A stretch of 64,000 nucleotides of DNA. It comes from an uncultured Desulfovibrio sp. GTDB taxonomy: Bacteria; Desulfobacterota; Desulfovibrionia; Desulfovibrionales; Desulfovibrionaceae. The notes below the pieces were generated by a model, which saw nothing but the letters and a program-made list of their open reading frames with translations, had not been told where the DNA came from and did not search any database. The position numbers and the translations under genes are program-made. The stretch spans positions 62,001 to 126,000 of the forward strand of contig CAKTDV010000001.1 in NCBI GenBank assembly GCA_934546745.1. The letters run 5' to 3'. This document shows positions 16,633 to 26,075 of this stretch, one piece after another (position 1 is the stretch's first letter; the number at the start of each line of letters is the position of its first letter).

Positions 16633-17871
16633 CTATGAAATATCGGCAAACCATTTTTTCATGCGTTTAAGCACACTTTCAAAAATTCCTGTCTCATTGC
16701 GGGATGTCGGAAACTTCTTCTGACCGGAGGTTTCCTTTTCCGCCCCGTAGCGCAGCAGGCCCACGGCGGTAGAAAACTTGGGATTATTGACAACATCTTT
16801 GAGGCCGCCCACGTTGCGCGGATAGCCGATGCGCGTGGAGAGGTTGAAAACATCCTCTCCCAGCTCGCGGCAGCCTTCGATAAGCGAGGCGCCACCTGTG
16901 AGGACGATACCCGCGCCGATCATATCCTTGTATCCTGAGCGGACGATGATCTGATCCACCAGCCTCAGAATTTCTTCCATGCGCGGCTCACAGATTTCCG
17001 CCAGCACCCTCCGTGAGAGACGCCGCGATTCACGCCCGCCCACGCTGGGCACCTCGATATACTCGTCGTTGCGCACAAGATCTGTCAGCGCGCACCCGTA
17101 GCGCCGCTTGATCCGTTCCGCCTCGGCCATGGGCGTGCGCAGCCCGAAGGCGATGTCGTTGGAAAGATTCTGTCCCCCCAGCGCCAGCACGGCCGTATGC
17201 TTGATGGAGCCGTTGACAAAAATGGCTATGTCGGATGTGCCGCCCCCCAGGTCCACCAGCGCCACGCCGATTTCCCGCTCCTCGTCGGTAAGCACGGCCT
17301 TGGCGGACGCCAGAGATTCCAGAGCGATATCGGAGACCTCCACATCGCTGCGATGGCAGGAGCGCACAATATTCTGGGCTGAGGACACGGCGCCGGTCAC
17401 GATATGGACCTTCACCTCCAGGCGCACGCCAGCCATGCCCAGCGGGTCGGCAATACCCCGCTGATTATCCACAATGTATTCCTGCGGCAGGATATGGATA
17501 ACCTCGCGATCTGCGGGGATATTGACCGCCCGCGCCGCATCCAGCGCACGGTCGATGTCACGCTGCGTCACCTCGCCGCCGCTGATGGCAATGACGCCAT
17601 GACTGTTGATGCCGTTGATATGCCCCCCGGCAATGCCCACGTACACGGAATGGATTTCACAACCAGCCATGAGTTCGGCGGCCTCAATGGCCGTGCGGAT
17701 AGAGCGCACCGTCTGCTCGATGTTGACCACGACACCCTTGCGCATCCCGGCACACACGGCAGTCCCGATGCCCACGACCTCCACAACGCCGGATTCGGCC
17801 AATTCGCCCACCACGGCGCAAATCTTTGTCGTGCCAATGTCGAGGCCTACAATGAGCTCGGATCTGTTCAT
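16633..17871 (-). CDS. ftsA: cell division protein FtsA
   Basis: Actin-like ATPase that tethers FtsZ to the membrane and recruits later divisome proteins. The 412-residue protein has the phosphate-1 motif VGLDIGTTKICAVV at the N-terminus, the SHUT-domain region GGHINGINSHGVI, phosphate-2 VALVDLGGGTSDIAIF, and adenosine motif GIVLTGGASLIEGC. The C-terminus ESVLKRMKKWFADIS is an amphipathic membrane-targeting helix. ATG 17871 is preceded by AGAGGTGACGT. It lies 59 bases downstream of ftsQ, giving the conserved order ftsQ-ftsA-ftsZ. Confidence 0.98.
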   Translation of the reverse strand: MNRSELIVGLDIGTTKICAVVGELAESGVVEVVGIGTAVCAGMRKGVVVNIEQTVRSIRTAIEAAELMAGCEIHSVYVGIAGGHINGINSHGVIAISGGEVTQRDIDRALDAARAVNIPADREVIHILPQEYIVDNQRGIADPLGMAGVRLEVKVHIVTGAVSSAQNIVRSCHRSDVEVSDIALESLASAKAVLTDEEREIGVALVDLGGGTSDIAIFVNGSIKHTAVLALGGQNLSNDIAFGLRTPMAEAERIKRRYGCALTDLVRNDEYIEVPSVGGRESRRLSRRVLAEICEPRMEEILRLVDQIIVRSGYKDMIGAGIVLTGGASLIEGCRELGEDVFNLSTRIGYPRNVGGLKDVVNNPKFSTAVGLLRYGAEKETSGQKKFPTSRNETGIFESVLKRMKKWFADIS

Positions 17872-17930
17872 ACGTCACCTCTGCGCCCGCAAGCAGGCGT
17901 GGAAAAGAATCCGGTATCGCGCAGCCGCGC

Positions 17931-18869
17931 CTATCCCGCCGCCCTGTTCAATATAACCCACACGCTGTTGTCCGAAGCCCGGACTTCACGCACATAGCGC
18001 AGCTCCTGCCGCCGGGCCAAATCGCTGAGCGTCGCGCCCAGCCGGACAATATTGCCGGCCCAGTCGTCCGTGGCGATGGAAAGCCGCAATTCCCGATCCT
18101 CAAGATAGACTTCAATTCCCTTGGCCGCGCTGACGGAAACCGAGGCGATGGCACCCGCCTCCACCGGCAGGCCGCCGCTCTGCATATCCGTCATCAGGCG
18201 CGCGAGATATGGCAGCGCCGATTCCGTATCCGCCTCAAGATACAGCGTCGGCAGCGACAGGAAATTCTCACTCTCCACAGGAGCGATAATCTCGCCCCGC
18301 TCGTTGGCATAGTAGAGCGTCTTGTCTTTCTGCACCCAGAAAGACGGCATGCGCTCCTTCAGGCGGATGACGAAACGATCCGGAAGGAGGCGCTTTACGG
18401 AAGCCTCCGCCACCCACGGCGTCGCCCGGAGACGGCGCTCTATATCGCTGATGCCCACGGCAAGGCAGTTATCGCCCTCCTTGATACCCGCATAGTCAAG
18501 CACCATTTCTCGCGTCAGCCGCACATTACCGGAAATGTCGATATGACGTGTGGCAAAAAAGCTGCTGGATATGGCCTGTCCGTACAGCCACAGCGAAATC
18601 TGGAACGCGCCGGACAACGCTCCCGTCGCCAGAAGGAGCAAGAGCACGAAGGCCGCCGCGCGGCGCAACCCGATCCGTGTGCGCGGCGCACCCAGCTCTT
18701 CCTGCCGCGCCTCGTTGCCGCGTGTTTTTCCTCGCGGCCGAAAGATGGCGCCGGCCCTGCGCAGCACACGCCGCAAGCGCCCCTCGCCTTCGTTGTTTCC
18801 GGGACGGCGAGAGTTCTTGCGCGTATAGGCGTTCGGCGACGCACGCTTTGTTTTACCGAACAACGTCAC
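17931..18869 (-). CDS. ftsQ: cell division protein FtsQ
   Basis: A bitopic inner-membrane protein linking early and late divisome parts. I start at GTG 18869, whose GTGA overlaps the murB stop, with AGGA seven bases upstream; this gives 312 residues. A long basic cytoplasmic tail (about 70 residues) precedes one membrane helix (AAAFVLLLLLATGALSGAFQ), then the POTRA domain beginning ATRHIDISGNVRLTREMVLDYAGI, and a beta domain with WVAEASVKRLLPDRFVIRLKER. The N-terminal tail is longer than in E. coli. Identity rests on domain order and position between murB and ftsA. Confidence 0.93.
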   Translation of the reverse strand: MTLFGKTKRASPNAYTRKNSRRPGNNEGEGRLRRVLRRAGAIFRPRGKTRGNEARQEELGAPRTRIGLRRAAAFVLLLLLATGALSGAFQISLWLYGQAISSSFFATRHIDISGNVRLTREMVLDYAGIKEGDNCLAVGISDIERRLRATPWVAEASVKRLLPDRFVIRLKERMPSFWVQKDKTLYYANERGEIIAPVESENFLSLPTLYLEADTESALPYLARLMTDMQSGGLPVEAGAIASVSVSAAKGIEVYLEDRELRLSIATDDWAGNIVRLGATLSDLARRQELRYVREVRASDNSVWVILNRAAG

Positions 18870-19750
18870 AGTACGATCCTGACTTCCAGCTCCAGGGTAA
18901 TGCCGAAACGCCGCGACACACACCCTGCCGCCTCGTCAATCAGGGCAAGCGCGGCAGCGGCGCTCCCCTTCCCTTCATTGATCAGGAAGTTGGCGTGGAC
19001 GGAGGAAAAGGCCATCCCTCCCAGGCGCCTGCCTCTGAACCCGGCCTCGTCAAGCAGCTTGCCCGCCGGCATGACGCCAGGCGCATTCTTGAAAACGCAC
19101 CCGGCACTCCATGCCGTCACTGGCTGTGTAGATTTTTTCTTGAGAATGTTGTGACGGAGTAGAGATGTGATGACATTCCTTTCCATTCTGGTCAAGCCAA
19201 AAGTGGCGAACAAAATGAGCGGGGGCAACACCCCGCCCCGCGCTGGCAGGACGCAGGAACGATAGCCGTAGCCGATAGCGGCGGCGGCTACGTCTTCCGT
19301 CTTTCCATCGACGCAGACGCGCAGAGAATGCAGGCAACGGCAGGTTTCGCTTCCAAAGGATCCCGCATTCATGGCAACGGCCCCGCCCACGCTCCCGGGA
19401 ATACCGGCCAGCCCCTCCAGACCGCCCAGCCCCCGCGCGGCGCAGAAGCGCAACAGGCGTGGCAGGGGGACGCCGGCCCCCACGCGCACCAGCACGCGCC
19501 CGCCGTCTTCGCCCACAATCTCCGGCCCTTCGCGGAAAAGAGGCCGGATCAGGGTCAACGGCTGCGCCTCGTCGCGTACCAGCAGATTACTGCCCGCGCC
19601 GATAACAAAAGGCCTGCCACCCCAATGCCTCACTCGTTCGGGCAGGGCCTGCGCGTCCTCTTCGTTTTCCGGCAGGAGCTCCACCAGCGCGGAACCGCCA
19701 AGACGCAGGGTTGTCCGCTCCGCCAGCGACGGTCGCACAATCTCACGCAT
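18866..19750 (-). CDS. murB: UDP-N-acetylenolpyruvoylglucosamine reductase
   Basis: FAD/NADPH enzyme that reduces UDP-GlcNAc-enolpyruvate to UDP-MurNAc. The 294-residue protein shows NTTLRLGG-like start TTLRLGGSALVELLP, the FAD motif GAGSNLLVRDE, GIPGSVGGAVAMNAG, and the catalytic-serine region WSAGCVFKNAPG, ending with HANFLINEGKGSA. I start at ATG 19750, which overlaps the murC stop by eight bases and has AAGGGG upstream. Its stop overlaps the ftsQ GTG. Such overlaps imply coupled translation of murC, murB and ftsQ. Confidence 0.96.
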   Translation of the reverse strand: MREIVRPSLAERTTLRLGGSALVELLPENEEDAQALPERVRHWGGRPFVIGAGSNLLVRDEAQPLTLIRPLFREGPEIVGEDGGRVLVRVGAGVPLPRLLRFCAARGLGGLEGLAGIPGSVGGAVAMNAGSFGSETCRCLHSLRVCVDGKTEDVAAAAIGYGYRSCVLPARGGVLPPLILFATFGLTRMERNVITSLLRHNILKKKSTQPVTAWSAGCVFKNAPGVMPAGKLLDEAGFRGRRLGGMAFSSVHANFLINEGKGSAAAALALIDEAAGCVSRRFGITLELEVRIVL

Positions 19751-21116
19751 GGGCCGCCCCTTCAAGATACAGCGGGCCGACGCGGGTAATGGTACCCGCA
19801 CCCAGCGTCAGCAGGACATCACCCGGACGCAGCCAGGACGGCAGGGCCCCAGCCAGTTCTGGGATGGTCTGATAATAGGCCACGGGGGTTTCCGATACCT
19901 GACGTATGCCCTGCGTCAGGCTCTCGCCGGAGACGCCGGGAATGGGTTTTTCCGAGGCCGCGTAAATTTCCGTCAGCAACAACTGATCCACCGCGTCGAA
20001 GACTTTGCAGAATTCGCCAAAATGGGCCTGCGTCCGGGAAAAACGGTGCGGCTGGAAGGCGACCACCAGACGCCGTCCGGGGAAAACCTGCCGCGCTGTC
20101 GCCAGCGTCGCCGCAATCTCCGCCGGGTGATGTCCGTAATCGTCGATGACGGTCACGCCGTCGCGTTCCCCCTTGAACTCAAAGCGCCGCCCCACGCCGC
20201 CGAACGCCCCCAGACCGCGCGCGCAGTCCTCAAAGGCAATATCCGCCGACAGCGCCGCGCCGATGGCGCCAAGCGCATTCAGTATATTGTGCCGTCCCGG
20301 CTGGGGCAGACGCACTTCCCCCAGTTCATCGCCGTTCCGCCACACGGAAAAACGGCTGACGGCCCCGCTTTCCAGCGGCACGGCCCGCAGGGCGTTGTCC
20401 GCAGCAAAACCATAGGTCATCACCGGTCGCTTGATGCGCGGCAACAGCGCGCGCACGCCGGGATCATCGCCACAGACCACGTTGATCCCATAAAAGGGAA
20501 CCTTGTTCATGAACGCCACAAAGGCGTCGTCAATAGCCTCGCGCGTGCCGTAATGGTCCAGGTGATCCTCATCCACATTTGTCACAACATTGATGATGGG
20601 CAGCAGACAGAGGAAGGATCCGTCAGACTCGTCGGCTTCGGCGATGAGGTAGTCGCCATGCCCCAGATGGGCATTGGTACCGTAGGCATTGAGACGCCCG
20701 CCGATGATGACCGTGGGATCGAGTCTGGCGGCGTCGAAGATGGAGGCCGTGAATGAGGTCGTCGTGGTTTTGCCGTGCGTACCGGCAATGGCGACCCCCT
20801 GCCGCAGGCGCATGAGTTCGGCCAGCATCTCCGCACGGGGGATGATGGCGATGTTGCGGCGGCGCGCCTCCATCACTTCGGGATTGTCTCCCGCAATGGC
20901 CGTCGATTTAACCAGGACCTGCACATCGCCCAGGTTTTCCGCCGCATGCCCCACGGCTATCCGCGCGCCCAGCGATCGCAGGTGCTTGACCACGGCCGAA
21001 TCGCTCATGTCAGATCCGGAGACGCTGTAGCCAAGGTTCAGCAGGACCTCGGCAATACCGCTCATCCCGGCGCCACCGATGCCAACCATGTGTATCTTGT
21101 GAATTTTGCTGTTCAT
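19743..21116 (-). CDS. murC: UDP-N-acetylmuramate--L-alanine ligase
   Basis: ATP-dependent ligase that adds the first amino acid of the stem peptide. The 457-residue protein has the N-terminal Rossmann motif HMVGIGGAGMSGIAEVL, the Mur ligase P-loop GTHGKTTTTS, the metal and substrate region EADESDGSF, NVDEDHLDHYG and, in the C-terminal domain, DDYGHHPAEI and FQPHRFSRT. I start at ATG 21116 behind AAGGG; an upstream in-frame codon at 21146 lacks a site. A 217-base spacer with two related repeats separates it from murG, so it may also have its own promoter. Confidence 0.97.
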   Translation of the reverse strand: MNSKIHKIHMVGIGGAGMSGIAEVLLNLGYSVSGSDMSDSAVVKHLRSLGARIAVGHAAENLGDVQVLVKSTAIAGDNPEVMEARRRNIAIIPRAEMLAELMRLRQGVAIAGTHGKTTTTSFTASIFDAARLDPTVIIGGRLNAYGTNAHLGHGDYLIAEADESDGSFLCLLPIINVVTNVDEDHLDHYGTREAIDDAFVAFMNKVPFYGINVVCGDDPGVRALLPRIKRPVMTYGFAADNALRAVPLESGAVSRFSVWRNGDELGEVRLPQPGRHNILNALGAIGAALSADIAFEDCARGLGAFGGVGRRFEFKGERDGVTVIDDYGHHPAEIAATLATARQVFPGRRLVVAFQPHRFSRTQAHFGEFCKVFDAVDQLLLTEIYAASEKPIPGVSGESLTQGIRQVSETPVAYYQTIPELAGALPSWLRPGDVLLTLGAGTITRVGPLYLEGAAHA

Positions 21117-21231
21117 GAACGCCCTTGAATTGTTAAGAAAATGCAAGCGTCAGGAAGGAGTTTCCATCAGAATGGTTTTATTTTCCAATTTTACATATCG
21201 TATTCTCGTATATTTTCCCCAAATAAGCAAA

Positions 21232-21317
21232 ACTTTTCTCCGCCGCCGGGGAAAACCCGCCCCTGTGGAAGAAGAGGACAAAGAAATCCGACTTTTTCTC
21301 CACCACCAGGGAAAAAC
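21232..21317. repeat. paired imperfect repeat in the murG-murC spacer
   Basis: Two related units lie 59 bases apart: 21232-21256 and 21291-21317. Both follow the plan ACTTTTCTCC, a six-base CCGCCG- or ACCACC-like core, then GGGGAAAAC, so each is also an imperfect inverted repeat able to form a short hairpin. They lie in the only sizeable spacer in the middle of the dcw cluster, next to very AT-rich sequence (21181-21230) that could hold a murC promoter. Confidence 0.6.
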
Positions 21318-21333
21318 CTTCAGGCGAAGAACC

Positions 21334-22404
21334 CTACCCCGCGCACGCGACGCGGATTTCATGGAGTACGCGGTCCGCCGCATCAGGGCGAGCATGACGG
21401 CGCGCCGCGGCGGACATGGCCGCGCGCCGCCGGGGATCATGCAGCAAATCCAGCGCCATGCCTGCCATGTCGGCGGTCTCCATATCCTTCTGCGCCACAA
21501 GCAGCGCCGCCCCGACATCGCGCAGCGCCTCGGCGTTCCGTGTCTGGTGATCGTGAGCCGCACAGGGAAAGGGCACAAGCACCGACGGCACGCCCGCCGC
21601 GCAGAGTTCCGCCACACTGGTGGCTCCAGCCCGGCACAGGGCCAGATCAGCCCAGGCATACGCGGCGGCCATGTCGTCAATGAAGGGCGTCACGCAGGAG
21701 GCGTCATAACCGGCCGCCACATAGGCCGCACGCACGGTGGCCTCGTCGGCCGTTCCGGTCTGGTGCAGAATGGCAACGCCCGCCGCGCGCAACCGCGACA
21801 GATGTTCCGGCATATAGGTATTGAGGGCGTGCGCCCCCAGGGAACCTCCCATGATCAACAAATGCCGCCCGGAAAAATCACGGGGCCGCTCACCTACGGC
21901 CGCCACGGCGGCGCGTACGGGATTGCCCGTCAGAACACATTTTTCCCGCGGAAAACCCGCCGATCCCGGCAGGGAAAGACAGATGGTCCGCGCCAGACGT
22001 GCAAGAAGGCGGTTGCTGGCCCCGGCCACGGCATTCTGCTCATGCAGGACGCAGGGCACTCCCAGACAACGCCCGGCCAGCATGGGCGCAAAGGACGCAT
22101 ACCCGCCAAAACCCGCCACAACCTGCGGCCGGAAACGCCGCACAACGGCCAGCGCGCGCGCTGTGGCGGACAACATACGCGCAACGGAACCCACGGCCCT
22201 GAAACCGCGCCCCACGACGCCGCGTACCGGCAAGCCCACAAACTCCAACCCGGCGGACGCGGCAAGGCGGGCTTCCTGGCCGTAGTCCGATCCCACAAAG
22301 AGGACGCGCGCCCGCGGGCAGGCTCGCCGCAGCGCCTCCGCCACGGCCAGCGCCGGGAAAATATGACCGCCCGTGCCACCGGTAGTCAACAGAAGCCGTT
22401 CCAT
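21334..22404 (-). CDS. murG: UDP-N-acetylglucosamine--MurNAc-pentapeptide-lipid I transferase
   Basis: Peripheral membrane glycosyltransferase that converts lipid I to lipid II on the cytoplasmic face. The 356-residue protein begins MERLLLTTGGTGGHIFPALA with the first glycine-rich loop, has GFGGYASFAPML and HEQNAVAGASNR in the acceptor domain, and GGSLGAHALN plus CRAGATSVAELCAAGVPSVLVPFP in the UDP-GlcNAc-binding domain. The ATG at 22404 lies two bases after the ftsW stop with GGGAG upstream, so the pair is coupled. Confidence 0.97.
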   Translation of the reverse strand: MERLLLTTGGTGGHIFPALAVAEALRRACPRARVLFVGSDYGQEARLAASAGLEFVGLPVRGVVGRGFRAVGSVARMLSATARALAVVRRFRPQVVAGFGGYASFAPMLAGRCLGVPCVLHEQNAVAGASNRLLARLARTICLSLPGSAGFPREKCVLTGNPVRAAVAAVGERPRDFSGRHLLIMGGSLGAHALNTYMPEHLSRLRAAGVAILHQTGTADEATVRAAYVAAGYDASCVTPFIDDMAAAYAWADLALCRAGATSVAELCAAGVPSVLVPFPCAAHDHQTRNAEALRDVGAALLVAQKDMETADMAGMALDLLHDPRRRAAMSAAARRHARPDAADRVLHEIRVACAG

Positions 22405-22408
22405 GCGC

Positions 22409-23584
22409 CTACTCCCTGGCTGTACGCGAAAAGTTGAGCAGCAGGCCCACGCAGAGCAGCGTCGCCACCAGATTGCTGCCGCCGTAGCTGAGGAAGGGCA
22501 TGGGCACGCCCTTGGGCGGCGCAACCCCCATGACCACGGCCAGATTCATGACCGCCCCCATGGCAATGATGCACGTTATGCCGAACGCCGTCAGCCGATC
22601 CCGCAAATTGCCCTGTCCCATGATGACGCGATAGCAACGCCAGAACAGCAGGGCGAACAGCAGCATGACGACTGTCATCCCCACAAAGCCCAGTTCCTCC
22701 GCCAGCACGGACATGATGAAGTCATTATGCGATTCCGGCAGATAGAACATCTTCTGGCGGCTTGCCCCGACGCCAACGCCCCAAAACCCGCCCGACCCGA
22801 ACGCCAGCAACGACTGTACGAGCTGGTACCCGGTATCATGGGCATCCTCAAAGGGATCAAGAAATGCCAGCAGGCGGCGCAGACGGTACGGAGAGGCGAT
22901 GGCCAGCGCCATGGCCCCGGCCGCGGCCAGCGCCACCGTGATGAACAGGTAAATGAAACGCGTGCCACCGGCGATGCACATGAAGAACAGCATACCCGCC
23001 AGCACGACGGCGCTGCCAAAATCCGGCTGCAGCAGAAGCAGAAAACAGAACAGCCCCGTCACCGCGAAGGGGGGAACGACGCCCCGGCTGAACGTCCTGA
23101 TCAAATCCTGCTTGGCGCTCATAAAATAGGCCAGATACAGGGCCAATGCTATCTTGACGAACTCCATGGGCTGGATGTTGACCGGCCCCAGCGGAATCCA
23201 GCGTTTTGCACCATTGATGGGGTGCACCAGCGGCGAAAGCGTGATCAGCAGCATGAGCAGCGATAAAAAAATGGCCGGATACTGAAGCCGGTAAAGCCAT
23301 TGCCGCGGCATCAGCGCCGCCATCCAGAGGGCGACGCCGCCCGCGCAGGCAAACACAAGCTGGCGCTTGAAAAAATAGTATTTGTCGCCGCTGCTCCCCT
23401 CAGCCATGATACCGCTGGCCGACAGAACCATGATCAGCCCGATGGACAGCAGAATCAACGCCAGCGTCAGCAACCACCAGTCAAAGCCGCCCTGCGCGCG
23501 CTCCCGCGTCCGCGTCGCCGCGCCGTCCTTCCCGCTCCTGTGCTCACCCTTATCCAGAAAGACATTTTTTTTTGCCATCGCCAT
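22409..23584 (-). CDS. ftsW: septal peptidoglycan polymerase FtsW (SEDS)
   Basis: Integral membrane glycosyltransferase that polymerises lipid II at the septum with FtsI. The 391-residue protein has about ten membrane helices, NGAKRWIPLGPVNIQPMEFVKIAL early on, LQPDFGSAVV, the extracellular ESHNDFIMSVLAEELGFVG loop with catalytic residues, and FLSYGGSNL near the C-terminus, all SEDS hallmarks. I start at ATG 23584 behind GGAG (six-base spacing); an in-frame GTG at 23596 is also possible. Gene order murD-ftsW-murG is the standard dcw order. Confidence 0.97.
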   Translation of the reverse strand: MAMAKKNVFLDKGEHRSGKDGAATRTRERAQGGFDWWLLTLALILLSIGLIMVLSASGIMAEGSSGDKYYFFKRQLVFACAGGVALWMAALMPRQWLYRLQYPAIFLSLLMLLITLSPLVHPINGAKRWIPLGPVNIQPMEFVKIALALYLAYFMSAKQDLIRTFSRGVVPPFAVTGLFCFLLLLQPDFGSAVVLAGMLFFMCIAGGTRFIYLFITVALAAAGAMALAIASPYRLRRLLAFLDPFEDAHDTGYQLVQSLLAFGSGGFWGVGVGASRQKMFYLPESHNDFIMSVLAEELGFVGMTVVMLLFALLFWRCYRVIMGQGNLRDRLTAFGITCIIAMGAVMNLAVVMGVAPPKGVPMPFLSYGGSNLVATLLCVGLLLNFSRTARE

Positions 23585-23617
23585 AGCCCGCTCCACATCT
23601 CACGCGTCGCGCCCGCC

Positions 23618-24937
23618 TCACGCCACCGCGCGCAGGCTCTGGACTACCCGCCGGAAGTCGTCGCCGCGCGCCATATAGTTGGGATACAGATCGAAACTGG
23701 ACGTCGCGGGCGCCATCAGCACCACGTCACCTTCCTCCGCCGCCGCCGCAGCGGCACGCAGCGCGGGTTCCAGCGTGGGAAACCAGCGCATGGGGACGGC
23801 GTCCCGCCAGGCGGCTTCAAAAATCTCGCGGCTTTCGCCAAAAAGAAAGACTTCTCTGACGTGCCGCTGTACGAACGGACGCAGCGCGGCCACATCGCCG
23901 CCCTTGAAGTGCCCGCCGCACAAAAGTCGCAGGGGGCGGTCAAAGGCTTCCAGCGCGACCTTGAGCGAGGCAACCGTCGTGCATTTGGAATCGTTGACGT
24001 AGGCCACGCCGTTGATGTCGGCCACCTTTTCCAGGCGGTGCGGCAGGGGCTTGAAGGCGGCCACGGCCCTGGCCGCGTTCTCTTCGCTGACGCCAAAGAA
24101 ACGGCATGCCTGCCAGGCGGCCTCAATATTGAAAAGGTTATGCCGCCCCAGGAGGGAAACCTCCGGGAAACGACGCTCAGGGCGGACGTAGACGCGTCGG
24201 GCACGCACGCGGAAATGATCGGCCACCTTCCGCAACCCGTCGCCCAGAACGGCCAGATCCCCCTCATCCTGGCATCGGAAAAGGCGGAACTTGGCCTCAA
24301 TATATTCGTTCATATCCTTATGATAGTCCAGATGATTGGGCGTTATATTGAGCAGAACACCCACACGCGGACAGAAGGTGACGCATGTCTGGAGCTGAAA
24401 GCTGGACGCCTCCACCACCAGCACGTCGGCCTTGCGTCCGGAAAGCACATATTCGGAAAGAGGTGTGCCGATATTCCCCCCCAGAAAGACGCTGTACCCC
24501 TGAGTCTGCAACATATAGGCCGCAAGGCTGGCTGTCGTGGTCTTGCCGCTGGTACCCGTTACGGCCAGCACAGGCTCCTCGCCGAGGCAACGCCAGGCCA
24601 GTTCCATTTCCGCGATAATTTCCATGCCCGGCTGTCGCGCGTACTTGCCCATCATGGGCAGCAGACGCGAAAGGGCAAGACCCGGGCTTGGCACGACAAG
24701 AGCCGCTCCGGCAAAAAGCTGCGGCGAATGCTCGCCCGGAAGAAACTCAATGCCGGCTCTGTGGAGTTTGGCCACCAACGCGTCGCTCACGGCCGCGCGG
24801 TTGCTTTCCAGCAGGCGCACGCGCGCGCCTTTTTTCCGCAACAGAAAAGCCGCCGCCAGACCGGAGCGGCCCGCGCCCACCACCACGGCCAGCGCGCCCG
24901 CCTGGGGCTGACCGCCGCGCATTTTTTCCAGAGCCAT
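23618..24937 (-). CDS. murD: UDP-N-acetylmuramoylalanine--D-glutamate ligase
   Basis: Adds D-Glu to UDP-MurNAc-L-Ala. The 439-residue protein has an N-terminal GAGRSGLAAAFLL motif, the P-loop VTGTSGKTTTASL, VEASSFQLQ, NITPNHLDYHK and the C-terminal FDLYPNYMARGDDFRRVV. The chosen ATG 24937 has GGAGGAGG upstream; an in-frame TTG at 24958 is less likely. It is 59 bases downstream of mraY and 33 upstream of ftsW. Confidence 0.96.
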   Translation of the reverse strand: MALEKMRGGQPQAGALAVVVGAGRSGLAAAFLLRKKGARVRLLESNRAAVSDALVAKLHRAGIEFLPGEHSPQLFAGAALVVPSPGLALSRLLPMMGKYARQPGMEIIAEMELAWRCLGEEPVLAVTGTSGKTTTASLAAYMLQTQGYSVFLGGNIGTPLSEYVLSGRKADVLVVEASSFQLQTCVTFCPRVGVLLNITPNHLDYHKDMNEYIEAKFRLFRCQDEGDLAVLGDGLRKVADHFRVRARRVYVRPERRFPEVSLLGRHNLFNIEAAWQACRFFGVSEENAARAVAAFKPLPHRLEKVADINGVAYVNDSKCTTVASLKVALEAFDRPLRLLCGGHFKGGDVAALRPFVQRHVREVFLFGESREIFEAAWRDAVPMRWFPTLEPALRAAAAAAEEGDVVLMAPATSSFDLYPNYMARGDDFRRVVQSLRAVA

Positions 24938-24996
24938 AAAGAAACCCTCCTCCGGCAACCCGGAAACGAATCAAAGTTCCCGCTTCATGCGGCGCG

Positions 24997-26073
24997 TCAA
25001 CGCAACTTCAGAACAGAAAGAGCCGCCAGGCCCAGCATGATGGACGTAATCCAGAAACGGATAATGATTTTGGACTCCGGGATACCCTTGAGTTCGAAAT
25101 GATGGTGCAGCGGAGCCATACGGAAAAGGCGTTTTCCGCCGGTCCAGCGAAAATAGCTCACCTGCATGATGACGGACAGCGTTTCCGCCACGAAGAGCCC
25201 GCCGACCACGGCCAGCACCAGCTCCTGCTTGGACAGCAGCGCCAGATATCCGAGGACGCCGCCAAGACTGAGTGATCCCACGTCCCCCATGAACACCTGC
25301 GCCGGGTAGGCGTTGAACCAGAGAAAGCCCAGCCCGGCCCCCACCAGCGCCGCGCAAAAGACGGCCACTTCCCCCACGCCAGGAACATACTCCACCAGCA
25401 GATACCGGGCAAAGACGGCATGGCCCGTAATATAGATAAAAATGGCAAAGACAATGCCGGCCACAATGGAGGGACCGATGGCCAGGCCATCCAGACCGTC
25501 TGTCAGATTGACGGCATTGGACGCGGCCACCATGAGAAAGACGCCGAAAGGCAGGTAGAGATGCCCCAGCTTCAGAGAGACATCCTTGAAAAAGGGGACG
25601 GCCAGCGTGCCGGAGTAGTGTTCGTCGACGACGAGGCACAGCATGGCCGCACAGGCCACGGCAAGCTGTCCGGCAAGCTTGGCCCGGGCGGAAATGCCCT
25701 TGTTCTGATGATGCCGCAGCTTTGTCATATCATCCCAGAACCCTACGGCGCCAAAGCCCGCAAAGACCAGCAGCGTCTGCCAGATATAGGGATTTGTCAA
25801 ATCCGCCCACAGCAGCACGCTGATGCCCAGCGTGAACATAATCAGCAGGCCACCCATGGTTGGCGTACCGGCCTTGGCGGCATGGGCGGGCACATCCTCC
25901 AGGATGTACTGGCCGCATTTGAGGCGTCGAAGCCAGGAGATGAAACGCGGCCCGCAGAGAATGGACAGCGCCAGCGCCGTCACCAGCGCCGCCATGGAAC
26001 GGAAGGTAATGTAGCGAAAGACGTTGAACAGGGAAACATCCGTCGCCAGCGGCGACAGCAGATTGTAAAACAT
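24997..26073 (-). CDS. mraY: phospho-N-acetylmuramoyl-pentapeptide transferase
   Basis: Polytopic membrane enzyme that transfers phospho-MurNAc-pentapeptide to undecaprenyl phosphate, forming lipid I. The 358-residue protein has about ten helices, the TPTMGGLLI signature, the Asp-rich FWDDMTKL motif, NLTDGLDGLAIGPS, FMGDVGSLSLGG and the C-terminal PLHHHFELKGIPE loop. The ATG at 26073 follows the murF stop by two bases with GGGGAG as ribosome-binding site. Confidence 0.97.
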   Translation of the reverse strand: MFYNLLSPLATDVSLFNVFRYITFRSMAALVTALALSILCGPRFISWLRRLKCGQYILEDVPAHAAKAGTPTMGGLLIMFTLGISVLLWADLTNPYIWQTLLVFAGFGAVGFWDDMTKLRHHQNKGISARAKLAGQLAVACAAMLCLVVDEHYSGTLAVPFFKDVSLKLGHLYLPFGVFLMVAASNAVNLTDGLDGLAIGPSIVAGIVFAIFIYITGHAVFARYLLVEYVPGVGEVAVFCAALVGAGLGFLWFNAYPAQVFMGDVGSLSLGGVLGYLALLSKQELVLAVVGGLFVAETLSVIMQVSYFRWTGGKRLFRMAPLHHHFELKGIPESKIIIRFWITSIMLGLAALSVLKLR

Positions 26074-26075
26074 GC

